Under the pieces are notes generated by a model. It was not told where the DNA came from. It saw only the letters and a program-made list of their open reading frames with translations, and made no database searches. From positions 2,480,001-2,544,000 of the forward strand of contig CM007992.1 of the NCBI GenBank assembly GCA_002189035.1: a stretch of DNA of 64,000 nucleotides, written 5' to 3'. The translations under genes were made by a program, and so were the position numbers. The number at the start of each line of letters is the position of its first letter. Within the stretch, counting starts at the first letter, position 1. Positions 11,980 to 21,595 of this stretch are shown here, in pieces. Origin of the DNA: Utricularia gibba. Lineage: Eukaryota; Streptophyta; Magnoliopsida; Lamiales; Lentibulariaceae.

Positions 11980-13818
11980 TCACTTAACTTTCTTCCCCGT
12001 TGCTGTCTCCCAAGCCTTCAGAACATGGTCCACTATTTCCTGCACACCCACCCCATGCTTCACCTGCAAAGTTTCTGATCATGCTAAGAACATATTTGGA
12101 GAAGAGTAAGATAGAAAGAAGATTGATTAAGTTTCAGAGCCTTGATACCTGGGCGAAAACAAGTGGGCCACCATCTCTCATCCGTAGAGCATCGCGTTCC
12201 ATGACCCCTAAATCAGCTCCAACTGCAGCTGCAATGTCTGTTTTGTTTATAACCTACAGCCAACATGAGCTCATATTGATAAAATAAAATGCATTCTTGT
12301 GATGAACTTGAACGGTTTAACAATTTCGTACAAGGAGATCCGCTTGAGTGATGCCAGGGCCTCCTTTCCGAGGGATTTTGTCACCACCGGAGACATCTAT
12401 GATGTAGATTATGTAATCTGCCAGTTCCCTGCTGAAGTTGGCAGCTAGATTGTCTGCAAAGAAATGCAAAGACAACGCTGAAGGACTTCTTCCGAATAAA
12501 AATAAATGCTTTCTAGTAGAGTTTAAATGCAGCAAAATCACGGCCTCCATTAACTGCTGCTTCGACTTGAACTTCACATATACGCTGACTCAAAATGCAT
12601 CAGCTTATTGCAAAACAGAATCAAGATTTGGTTGGCCAGATTAGCACGAGCAACTTGATGCTTACCTCCCCCAGATTCACAAAGAAGTATATCTGCTTTA
12701 TACAAGTTAGACAATTCCTCGAGGGGACCGAGATTTATGCTGATATCTTCCCTTATAGCTGCGTGTGGGCAGCCGCCAGTTTCGACAGCACGAATTCTTT
12801 CTTCAGGAAGTGCTCCATGCTTTATCAGAAATTCACCATCCTCTTTTGTGAAAATGTCATTTGTCACCTACAAGGGGTACCATGAAGTTCAAAAAACAGA
12901 ATAATTTGTCATCCAGTTCTATGTTGGACTAAGGTGCTGTCACAAACACTCCCGTTTACAAAATCTGGTATCAAAATTTCTAACGAAGGACCCCTCAACC
13001 ATCTAAGATCTAAAGGGTACTTGTCACACTTTCTAAACATCTACAAGAATACATTAAAGCATTCCTTTTCATTTTTCTTGTTTCTTCCCCATCAACATTT
13101 TTACCTTTGACTCACTCCAAGAGCCAGAAGAATTCCACAAAGAACAAAAGCCCGTGCTTCAAGTTCTTCAACATTCAGTTATTTTTTCGTATACAGGAAG
13201 TATTTCTAATCTTCATGCTTCATTCATTTTTTAACCACTGCAAACATCAGGAACAGAGAAACTTACAGCTGCAAGACTATACTTATCCCTCAAATGTTCA
13301 CACAAAGCTAGCATCAGAGCTGTCTTTCTACAGAAAAATGAAGACATCATTAGCAGGAACTACAAATCAATTCACAGGGCAATGGTCAGCCCAAAACTTG
13401 AAAAAAAATAATCTAGAGTGTAAATAATATAAAAGAACGGCGAAAAGGACGAATCTTGAGATACCCAGTTCCCACAGGACCACCAATGCCGATGGTAAAA
13501 GCTCGCTCACTAAAATCGCGATTGAGCAGAGGCGGCGCTCTTCTACTGAAGTATCCGGGTGAGTAAATTGGCTCATGGGTGTGCGGCCGAAGCCCATCGT
13601 GACTGTGGTAAAGTTTTCCATCTTCTCCAATCCAAGATTCCCTGACGCAATTTCACATAGTTCCATCAGAAAAATAAAAAAGAACCGGAAAGTCAAAGAG
13701 GAAAAACGTGCTCATTGGAATGATGGCCGTGCGCATGGTGATGATCATGGTCATGGGCATGGTGGTCGTGGTCAGCAAGGTGGTCGTGGTCAGCATGATG
13801 ATGGTCAGCAGACGCCAT
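11980..13818 (-). CDS. UREG: Urease accessory protein UreG (nickel-delivery GTPase), seven exons
   Basis: UreG is a SIMIBI-class GTPase that with UreD and UreF loads nickel into urease in the cytosol. Exons on the minus strand are about 13708-13818, 13465-13641, 13267-13327, 12666-12867, 12332-12453, 12149-12253 and 11980-12063 (stop TGA 11980-11982). Exon 1 encodes a His/Asp-rich nickel-binding N-terminus; exon 2 has [20 protein letters not shown] and the P-loop GPVGTG-KT is completed in exon 3. Later exons carry [29 protein letters not shown], the ESGGDNLA switch, [16 protein letters not shown] and the NKTD guanine-specificity motif. Introns 2 to 6 all fit GT-AG with matching phase. Exon 1 does not: the GTTTTT donor after codon 37 is phase 0 but the exon 2 acceptor needs phase 2. 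A GC-AG splice with exon 1 ending at 13712 restores the frame (285 residues); a one-base error is the alternative. Confidence 0.92.
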
Positions 13819-14084
13819 TGTCGCTGTGAGCTCTGAGGTTAGAAGAAGCGAAAATCAAGGGTGGAGCAGGCAGGCTCCATACTCGGGCTTCTTAGAGACC
13901 GTGGAGTGGGTGACGGTACAATTATTGTAGATTAAAAAACATCCATTTTATCCACAATTGACTCTTATTCAAGAATTATTCACCAATTATGTAAATTTGC
14001 AGTTTTATATTATTTTTCCTAAAATTTATTAAATAACATTAAAATTCATATAATATTAAAATTAAAATTGAAACTAACAATGAG

Positions 14085-14285
14085 GTTGTTTTGCATCACT
14101 TATAATTCATTATAAGTTACTTATAATTTATACAAATGCTTTGTTTATTACATATAAATGATTTTAAATAATATTTAATGCTACTTATAAGTTAAGTTTA
14201 AAAGTACAAAAACGCAAACTTATTTTTTTCTTATAAATTAAGTTACTTATGAATTAAATTTATCAAATTAAACATTAAGTAGGAT
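14085..14285. mobile_element. Probable MITE related to Harbinger-1
   Basis: Both ends carry inverted copies of ACTTATAA-type motifs, and the left end (GAGGTTGTTTTGCATCACTT) resembles the left terminus of the Harbinger element at 39495 (GGGGGTGTTTTATACAACTT). The right end, reversed, gives a looser match. There is no coding capacity and I could not confirm a target duplication. Confidence 0.4.
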
Positions 14286-14287
14286 TT

Positions 14288-14931
14288 TGATAAGTGATTT
14301 TGTATCGTTCTAAAATATGTTCTTCCATTACTTTTGAGTGTTATTTTTACTTATCTTAGACTTCATTTTCTCATTATTTTCAATTGATTTTGTATCTTTC
14401 ACACTATTTTGATCTTTTTGGAGAAAAAGTGTATTTTGTTGATTTTTATGGTACTTTTGGCAATTTGAGGAGAAATCAAGACCCACCAAATTATAGACTT
14501 GATGGGCTACCAATCTCAGCCCAAGATTCGGTCAAGCGATGAAGATTTGGTCCAAGATCCGTGGATAAGATAAAGATGTTAAGAAGATCTTTGAAGATTT
14601 GAATAAAAGATTTGGATAGAAGTTTTCATCCAAGCTCATCGAATAAGCTCAATACAAAGACTTGGATCTACTCTTCTGTAAATACCCCACCCTCTCAACA
14701 ATTAGAGACGTCTTTGACCACTGTTCCTTTGTATTTTTCTTATTTTCGTGTCTATTTTCATGTTAGAGTCAAGTCTGCGCGTGTAGGCGCTTGCGGCTGA
14801 GGATTTACAGTGAAGCCTTGCTTGCGCAAGTTCTACGTGTGTGACTGTCTTACTATGTTTTTCAACATTTAAATTGAGGTCTGATTCTGTTTTTTGCAAC
14901 GTTTTCTTTACCAACGTGATCTTTAATACCA
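14288..14931 (+). repeat. Left long direct repeat (LTR-like) of a non-autonomous element
   Basis: It begins TGATAAGTGATTTTG and ends TAATACCA. It aligns over its whole length with 15570-16141: start TGATA(A/G)GTGA, the block 'AAGATTTGAA.AAA', the block 'CTCTCAA.CATT', 'GTATTTT' then 'GATTTACAGTG / GCTTGC' and 'TTTTCTTT..CAACG'. The copy is less decayed than its partner. Terminal TG..CA is LTR-like. No ORF is supported. Confidence 0.55.
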
Positions 14932-15569
14932 TATAGGCCTAAGAGAGTATGGGAGAATCAAAGGTTGGCCTCAAGCACCTAAGGAGAAGGGCTCAATCGG
15001 ACATCGTTGGTAAGTCACATTATGTCTAATCTGTTTGCGAGGTGTGAGGTATAGGGGTTAGATTTGAGTGCGGGGAAAACATGGGTTATTACAAGAGGTG
15101 AAATGGCTCTGGTGGCGTGGTTGATTTCATAATCCCACAAAACATGGGACGGTGCTATAACAGTCACCGAGTAGCACTACTTTAAAATAACACCCCCAAA
15201 ACTTGCGCAAGCAGGTTAGTTTTCAAGGTTTATACACACGCAAGGATGAGTTTTAAGTAAGGTGGATCTTAGATCTAATGCCACTTTTCTTATTGTTTTT
15301 AAATCCAAATCTTTCTTTTGTTTTCAGTCTTTTTGAGTCTTTGTTTGAAAAGAAAATTCCAATAACAATTCACTATGGATAGAATATTATTTTATTACTT
15401 TGATAATTTCTGTGCACTTGCAGAATCACCATCAGATTTATAAATTCAAAAATAAAAAGTCAATAATAATAAAAGTAATGTAAAACACTCAAGTTTGTTT
15501 GACCGAAATATAGGATAAAGAGAAATTAATTTTATTAGAGATTATTATGGATTCAAATTGATGTGATTG
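14932..15569 (+). other. Interior between the two LTR-like repeats
   Basis: About 640 bp with no coding domain. I see neither a standard initiator-Met primer binding site after 14931 nor a convincing polypurine tract before 15570. If the flanking repeats are LTRs this is a non-autonomous element without gag or pol. Confidence 0.4.
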
Positions 15570-16141
15570 TGATAGGTGACTTTACATTGTTGTAAAACAC
15601 GTTTTTGTATAACTATTTTATACCTAATGTGTGCCTCAATTTCTCATTAATTTGTTTTTATTGATTTTACATATTTTGCATTAGATTGATCATTTTGAAG
15701 AATAATATATTTTATAAATTTTTGGTACATTTGTAAATTAATATAATAACAAATTAAAACCTAATAATTTATGTATCTAAAAATATTGGATCCATGAGGA
15801 GGCTCAAGAATAAATTTTTGATTCAAGATTTAAATTTTAGATAAATTTTGAAAGATTTGAAAAAAAAAATGAGTAAAAGATATATAGAAATTTTGATCAA
15901 AACATGTAAATCAAACCTAGTAGAAAATTTAGGTCTTTCTGTTCTATGAATACTTATTCCTCTCAATCATTAAAATTGTATTTTGATCACTTTTTTTTTT
16001 GTGCGTTTCATGTATTGTGGCTAAGGATATTTGATGAATACATGCTTGCACAAATCCTTGCACACGATTGATTTACTATGTTATTTTAAATTTCATTTTA
16101 TTTTATATAATATTTTCTTTGTCAACGATTTTTAATCACCA
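15570..16141 (+). repeat. Right long direct repeat (LTR-like)
   Basis: It begins TGATAGGTGACTTTAC and ends TAATCACCA, and is the diverged partner of 14288-14931. The many substitutions and indels between the two copies imply an old event if they were identical at insertion. The 5-bp flanks of the pair do not match, so a tandem duplication is still possible. Confidence 0.55.
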
Positions 16142-16606
16142 CCAAACCTTAATGCAGCATTTAGTTACTGGTTTTACATAGATTTAGAGGTGAAACCCAA
16201 CTCTAAACCCTCATTTAGTTAATGGTTCATAAGTTGCACGCGGATTTAAATAAACCCAATTGTTGGCTATACATACGGAAACTTGTTGAGGTAGATTTAC
16301 GTAAATCACAACTTTTAAAATCTTGTAGCCATTACTGAAGTAGTTCTCTATCATGAAATTTAGAAAATAATTATTACTTATCCACAATTGACAGAAATCC
16401 TATGAATTTTTGTTGAACAATAAAAGGAAAAAACGTGAAGAAACGAATTTAATCCATTTGACAAAAAAAAAAATATATAATATATTTTTTATGAAGAAAA
16501 TTCTGATTATCAAAATAACACTTATTTATTTTGAAAAAAAATGTATGAAATATGTACTTTGTTTATATAGACTCGAACACTAAAAAACTAAAAAAATATA
16601 TACTAA
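16142..16606. other. Intergenic
   Basis: No gene. A short imperfect repeat 'CATTTAGTTA(C/A)TGGTT' occurs twice near 16158 and 16212. Confidence 0.35.
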
Positions 16607-17461
16607 GACCACATTTGGTTGTACATTTTAAATAGATTTTTGTATGGGTTTATTTATAAACCCATGTTTGGTACATGGGTTTTAGCAAGTAAAAATATAT
16701 TTGTCTGCTAACAATACCCGATGGTAACCCATCGACATGGGTTTACTTAGATCAAAAGGGCATGTAGGTTTAAGTAAACAAGGACTACAGCTTCCAATGT
16801 TACCCTCACTTTATTACAAATTTGAATGCTGATCTATGAGAATCGACTTGCAAATATTACGAACGCATATGTACTTGTCAATTTTTTTGAAAGTCAGAAT
16901 TATTACATATCTGTTCAGATCTGTAGCAAAACTGTTCAAGTATATTCAAGAGGAAGAGAAAGAATAAAAAGAAAAGAAAAAGAGAAGACAAATAAGAAGA
17001 TGATTAAGACAAAGATAAAAATAAAGATAAAGATAAAGATAAAAACAAAGATAAGAATACGAATACCGCGTAGTGGGTTTTCGTTTTTATTGTTAAAATG
17101 TGAGTTTTCATTTTGAAGACAAGCACAACATATATTACATGGTGATGTTACACATTATAATTTCAATTAAACATTGTGATTTATGTTGTATAATATTTAA
17201 GTAAACTTATAAAATGATAAAGAAAAATAAAATATGTGATAATTAATTTTAATTAACTAAATGATATATTAATAATTTGTATATAAATTTATCATATAAT
17301 TAATTTTATATGCAAATATCAAACGTATTTTTATTTTAAATCCAAATAAATTAAATCCATCCATAAAACACAAATAATTTTTTAAATCCATAAAATCTAT
17401 TTATCTAAATTCAAATAAACTACACTAGGATTTAAACGTTATCCAACAACTAAACGTAACC
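16607..17461. mobile_element. Tourist-like MITE with TAA target duplication
   Basis: The left end GACCACATTTGGTTGTACAT and the inverted right end GGTTACGTTTAGTTGTTGGA form diverged terminal inverted repeats of about 30 bp. TAA lies on both sides (16604-16606 and 17462-17464), the 3-bp target duplication typical of PIF/Harbinger and Tourist elements. The 855-bp interior is AT-rich, includes an AAAGAT-type microsatellite and has no transposase. It ends about 200 bp upstream of the prefoldin gene. Confidence 0.6.
17008..17057. repeat. (AAAGAT)n-like microsatellite
   Basis: Imperfect repeats of AAAGATA/AAAATA inside the MITE. A 96-codon Lys/Ile-rich open frame over it is a product of the repeat and not a gene. 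Confidence 0.8.
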
Positions 17462-17668
17462 TAAAATAATTAGGGTTATCAAAGAAGAGGTAAAGATGGT
17501 AAATTAGTTAGTCATAGTGCGAATTTGGGCTTCAGTGGATGAGAAAGAGGCCCATTCTGTTATGAGCTAACTATACCTTGTACTCTACGGGCCTAGCCCG
17601 GCCCTTGTTCTATATTGGGCATGATTTGGTCTACCAGCTTCAAGGTTTGAGAGTCGCCGGGAAGAGCG

Positions 17669-19079
17669 ATGGGATCTCTGAAAGAGCTACAGCGCGATTT
17701 GGAGAACAAAGCCAACGATCTCAGCAGACTTCAGAAAGGTTGTGAATACTAACCCATTTTCTTCTAGCTTGAAACCCTAACTTGGAATGGCCCTGATTTT
17801 CATTTGTTGCTCATGAGTCAGTTGATTGGGTATGTTGCTGCAGATATTGCGAAGAATCATCAAGTTCGAAAGAAATATACTATTCAACTTGGTGAAAACG
17901 AGCTTGTTTTAAAGGTGATCAACTTTTCTCCAATTCCCTTGTGACTTGATTTCCTTCACCATGTATTTGATGACGATAGATTGTCGGATTTTGTTTTTCT
18001 TACGTGTAAAGGAATTAGATTTGCTGAATGACGATGCTAATGTGTACAAGTTGATTGGGCCAGTGCTAGTGAAGCAGGACCTGGCTGAGGCAAACGCGAA
18101 CGTTCGCAAGAGGATTGATTACATTTCTGCGGAACTGTACGCTTTCCTCCGTTTGTGTGCTTTTTAATTTCAGAAATAAAATGGTGTTCCTATTCATGTC
18201 TATTCTGTTTTGGTGCTTTTCATGTTAAATAGTACTAAAATACCTGTATTTTATCAAGTAATGCGAGTAGTAATCTCTGTGCTTTAACCAAACTCTTTAA
18301 CCGTAAGCAAAATATCCTTATCCTGATGTCTTGCTTGTGCACCTAGAGGCTTACAGGCCCCCTCAGCCCCCTGTGTGTTGCATGGATACGTGTTCAGCAT
18401 CTTTTGCTTGCTCTAAGCCAATGGATGCCGAGGGAATATCTATACTTATCTTTTGCTTGCTCTGTGTGCCAAACTTATGCATGTTGCAGTCCATATGTAT
18501 TAACCAACCTGTCTTAAAACTTAGTTTTATGCTTCCATTTATTAGGTTGTAAAGTTCCTATGGTTTTGAGTATTCGGTATATGTCTACAGGAAGCGAGTT
18601 GACGGTATTCTCCAAGATTTAGAGGGAAAACAGAACAGCAAGAAAGAAGCGGTTTGTATCTTTCTACTTTCCTATGCATATAACTTGAACATACATCTCT
18701 TATTCTGTCCATGACAATGATATTGCAATGCTTGTGTTTGCTTTACATAACATATTGCACTTGTATGTGGTTCTGCGCACATTCACTGTCATCTTGCTAT
18801 GTTGGTCTTGAAACTGCAAGGATTCTGAATAGCACCATGAAACCATTGCTTAGGCAGGCCAGTCTTAGAATGTCTGTCCTTTCTTCTGAAAGTTTCAAAA
18901 TTTCCAAGTTCCGTCTAAGGTTTTCCCTTCAAGGGTGCATTAAATTTCATGCCAGCTACACGATTGTATTGAGTTAAGTTCCAAGTTCCGTCTAATGCTG
19001 CCTTGCAATATTGTTGTTTCAGATACTAAAGGTACAACAGAGAATCCAATCGCTGCAGGCTGGGAAGGGCAAGGCATGA
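17669..19079 (+). CDS. PFD6: Prefoldin subunit 6 (beta-type), five exons
   Basis: Prefoldin is a hexameric cytosolic co-chaperone that hands unfolded actin and tubulin to the TRiC/CCT chaperonin. Exons are 17669-17738, 17844-17914, 18012-18136, 18591-18651 and 19023-19079, all joined by GT-AG introns in matching phase, giving 127 residues, close to the usual 125-130. The N-terminal coiled coil starts MGSLKELQRDLENKANDL; the conserved hairpin core reads KLIGPVLVKQDLAEANANV followed by KRIDYISAELKRVDGIL; the second coiled coil ends KVQQRIQSLQAGKGKA. The KLxGPVLVKQ motif is diagnostic of subunit 6 (KE2 family). The gene is collinear with the maturase gene 443 bp downstream. I see no defect. Confidence 0.95.
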
Positions 19080-19522
19080 TGCGTGCACGGCACGAGTCAC
19101 TTCACTGTTATCAGCCGGGTGCTTTCAAGACGGTCGAGTTGTGTGTTGTAGAGCAGCAACTTTGTGTGGTTTGCATTGACGGCAGGTTCCCCATTCCAAG
19201 TTCTGCACCTCAAACCCCTAGTCTTGTTTCGCCACGAAGGCAGACACATTTGGGTCATTACTTGGGTAGCAAATTTTAGTAGTGAAGGGACAACTGGTTG
19301 CAATGAACGCAATATTCATCCACAAGGCATTGCCCATGGAATCAAAAACCCAATGAACTTTTTGACGGTTCAGAAGCTTGAAGGACAAACCTTCGTTCAG
19401 TTGCCCAAAAATTGTTGGCGACATGAATTTGAAGCACGATAATCTGGGAACTTTCAGAAAAGCGAGATTTTTGTAGGTTTTCCTGATTTCGGTCACCAAT
19501 TTCCAGTGGTTCCTACTTTGTT
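19080..19522. other. Spacer between PFD6 and the maturase gene
   Basis: 443 bp that must hold the PFD6 3' untranslated region and the maturase promoter. No separate gene is supported. Confidence 0.6.
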
Positions 19523-21583
19523 ATGTCGTTGAGGACAAAATTCACACACTTTGCAGGAGCTTACGGCAAACCCTCCCGGCGCGCCGCCACCCGTTACGAG
19601 TATCGCCGTCCACTTCCACCGCCACCGTCGCAGGATCCTTACTCCCTTATCAAGGAAGATCCCGTCGAAGCCCTTTCCAACATTTGGGTCAAGTCATTCT
19701 GCCAATCCCAGAAGCCATTCCAGAACCTTACAGGCTTCCTCGCGAAATTCGACCTATGGATTCTCGCCTACCAGAGAGCTTGCGCTCATTCAACGGGTTC
19801 TTTCCCTCCAAAAAATGCCATCCCGTATCATATTCTCTCCAATCTCGTTTCTCTCAGAGATGCTGTCGTTCACAGCCGATTCCAATGGAATTCCCAGGTT
19901 CAGCAGTTCGTACGCAGCCCCAACGAGAAACCCATTCCAGAGTTTCTCTCTAGAACCAAGGTAGAAGCGCTTTTAAGGTCAACAGTAACGCCGTTTCAAG
20001 ACCGGGTTGTTCAGGAAGTGCTGCTGATGGTCCTTGAACCAATTTTTGAGGCACGGTTTTCTGGGAGATCTCATGGCTTCAGGCCTGGTAGGAATCCCCA
20101 CACTGTTATTAGAACAATCAGGAGCAACTTTGCAGGCTACCTGTGGTTCATCAAGGGCGATTTGAGCGAGCTGTTGGACAAAGTTGATCCGAATATTGTA
20201 CTGAATCTGGTTGCAAAATCGATCAAGGACCGGAAAGTTTTGAACTTGATCGAATCCGGTTTGTGGAAGCAGGTCAAGGATGAGTCTGCGTTGAAGGACA
20301 AGGATGAAAAGGTGAGCCTAAGGAAGAAAAAGAAAGCGCAGACAAGGAAGAAAATATTGAAGGACGACGAACCTAAGCCTGATCCTTACTGGCTGAGAAC
20401 CTTCTTTGAATTTGCTCCTGATGAAGCCGTAAAAGTTCCTGATTACGGTTGCTGTGGGATTCTAAGTCCCTTGCTTTCAAATGTTTGCCTTTCAGAACTG
20501 GATTACCAGATGGAGGAAAAGATCGTCAAGTTTTTCCGGCCTTGCCAAGGCGATTCGATATGGAAGCATTCAATAAATGACGGCTGCCATAACCCCTCTT
20601 GGCCCGAGTTCGTCCCCTCATCTGGGAAGGAGAAAACCAGAAGAATGGATTACATAAGATACGCAGGACATTTTCTCATTGGCATCAGGGGACCAAGAGA
20701 GGAGGCTGTGAGAATCCGGAAGGAGATCATCGAGTATTGCGAAGCAGAATTCGGTGTTCATTTGGATAATTCGAAGCTTGAGATCGAGCACATTAGCAGG
20801 GGAATTCAGTTCCTGGATCATATCATCTGCAGAAGAGTCATCTACCCTACTCTTCGTTTCACATCCAGTGGCGGAAGTATCGTGAGTGAGAAAGGCGTAG
20901 GCACCCTGCTTTCAGTCACAGCAAGCTTGCAGCAATGCATACGTCGCTTCAGGAAGCTTGCGCTGCTCAAGGGGGACAAAGACCCTGAGCCCTTGCCCTG
21001 CACCCCGATGCTGTACTCCGGTCAGGCACACACCAATTCTCAGATGAACAAGCTGCTAGAGACCATGGCTGATTGGTATAAGTACGCTGATAACCGCAAG
21101 AAAGTCGTCGGATTTTGTGCGTACGTGATTCGAAGCTCTCTGGCTAAGCTGTATGCTGCGAGGTACCGGTTGAAATCTCGTGCCAAGGTGTATAAGATTG
21201 CGTCGAGGAGCCTCAGCCGGCCTCTCAAGGATAGCAGCAACAACTCTGCGCCGGAGTATTCTGATCTCCTGAGGATGGGGCTTGTGGATGTCATTGAAGG
21301 TGTTCAGTTTTCGAGGATGTCGATGGTTCCCTCATGCGACTACACTCCCTTTCCAAGGAACTGGGTGCCCGATCATGAGAAGTTGTTGGGGGAATACATT
21401 AGATTGCAAGATGTTAAGTTCTTCTGCGAGCTGAACAAGTCTGTTAAACAAGATGGGCTGTGCTTGCCTCAAGAAGAGATATCCAAGATCGTGTGGGAGT
21501 ACAAAATCCTTGGCATTTGGAGTAGAAGAAACCATGGAAACACCAATCCCACCACGTCATCAAACAAACAGCAAGGTGATTGA
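19523..21583 (+). CDS. NMAT1: Nuclear-encoded group II intron maturase, mitochondrial (nMAT1/nMAT2 type)
   Basis: Intronless 686-residue protein of the plant nuclear maturase family, which splices group II introns in mitochondrial transcripts. The N-terminus is rich in Arg and Ser with few acids, as in mitochondrial presequences. The reverse-transcriptase-like domain follows: RFSGRSHGFRPGRNPHTVIR, FIKGDLSELLDKVD, and LSPLLSNVCLSELD near residues 313-327. The catalytic YxDD box is degenerate: residues 380-383 are YAGH in MDYIRYAGHFLIGIRGP, so reverse transcription is not expected. A Lys-rich insert sits near residues 263-292. The maturase domain X lies in the C-terminal part (NRKKVVGFCAYVIRSSLAKL, KYRLKSRAKVY-type motif). 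There is no endonuclease domain, which places it with nMAT1/nMAT2 rather than nMAT3/nMAT4. I choose nMAT1 from its neighbours (PFD6 and CacyBP lie near nMAT1 in Arabidopsis); nMAT2 is the alternative. Confidence 0.88.
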   Translation: MSLRTKFTHFAGAYGKPSRRAATRYEYRRPLPPPPSQDPYSLIKEDPVEALSNIWVKSFCQSQKPFQNLTGFLAKFDLWILAYQRACAHSTGSFPPKNAIPYHILSNLVSLRDAVVHSRFQWNSQVQQFVRSPNEKPIPEFLSRTKVEALLRSTVTPFQDRVVQEVLLMVLEPIFEARFSGRSHGFRPGRNPHTVIRTIRSNFAGYLWFIKGDLSELLDKVDPNIVLNLVAKSIKDRKVLNLIESGLWKQVKDESALKDKDEKVSLRKKKKAQTRKKILKDDEPKPDPYWLRTFFEFAPDEAVKVPDYGCCGILSPLLSNVCLSELDYQMEEKIVKFFRPCQGDSIWKHSINDGCHNPSWPEFVPSSGKEKTRRMDYIRYAGHFLIGIRGPREEAVRIRKEIIEYCEAEFGVHLDNSKLEIEHISRGIQFLDHIICRRVIYPTLRFTSSGGSIVSEKGVGTLLSVTASLQQCIRRFRKLALLKGDKDPEPLPCTPMLYSGQAHTNSQMNKLLETMADWYKYADNRKKVVGFCAYVIRSSLAKLYAARYRLKSRAKVYKIASRSLSRPLKDSSNNSAPEYSDLLRMGLVDVIEGVQFSRMSMVPSCDYTPFPRNWVPDHEKLLGEYIRLQDVKFFCELNKSVKQDGLCLPQEEISKIVWEYKILGIWSRRNHGNTNPTTSSNKQQGD

Positions 21584-21595
21584 GACAAGCAGCAT

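Noticed and set aside
13367-13829. ORFs at 13367-13696 (minus) and 13575-13829 (plus) as separate genes
   Set aside because: The first is the wrong frame of UreG exon 2 and the second is the antisense of the His-rich UreG exon 1.
14288-16141. An endogenous pararetrovirus fragment
   Set aside because: No movement protein, coat or reverse transcriptase motif is visible; only paired non-coding repeats.
16826-17116. 96-codon Lys-rich protein
   Set aside because: It is produced by the AAAGAT-type microsatellite within a MITE.
19523-21583. Calling the maturase an organellar matK/matR insertion
   Set aside because: The N-terminus looks like a mitochondrial presequence, codon use fits the neighbours, and nuclear nMAT genes are intronless; no flanking organelle DNA is present.
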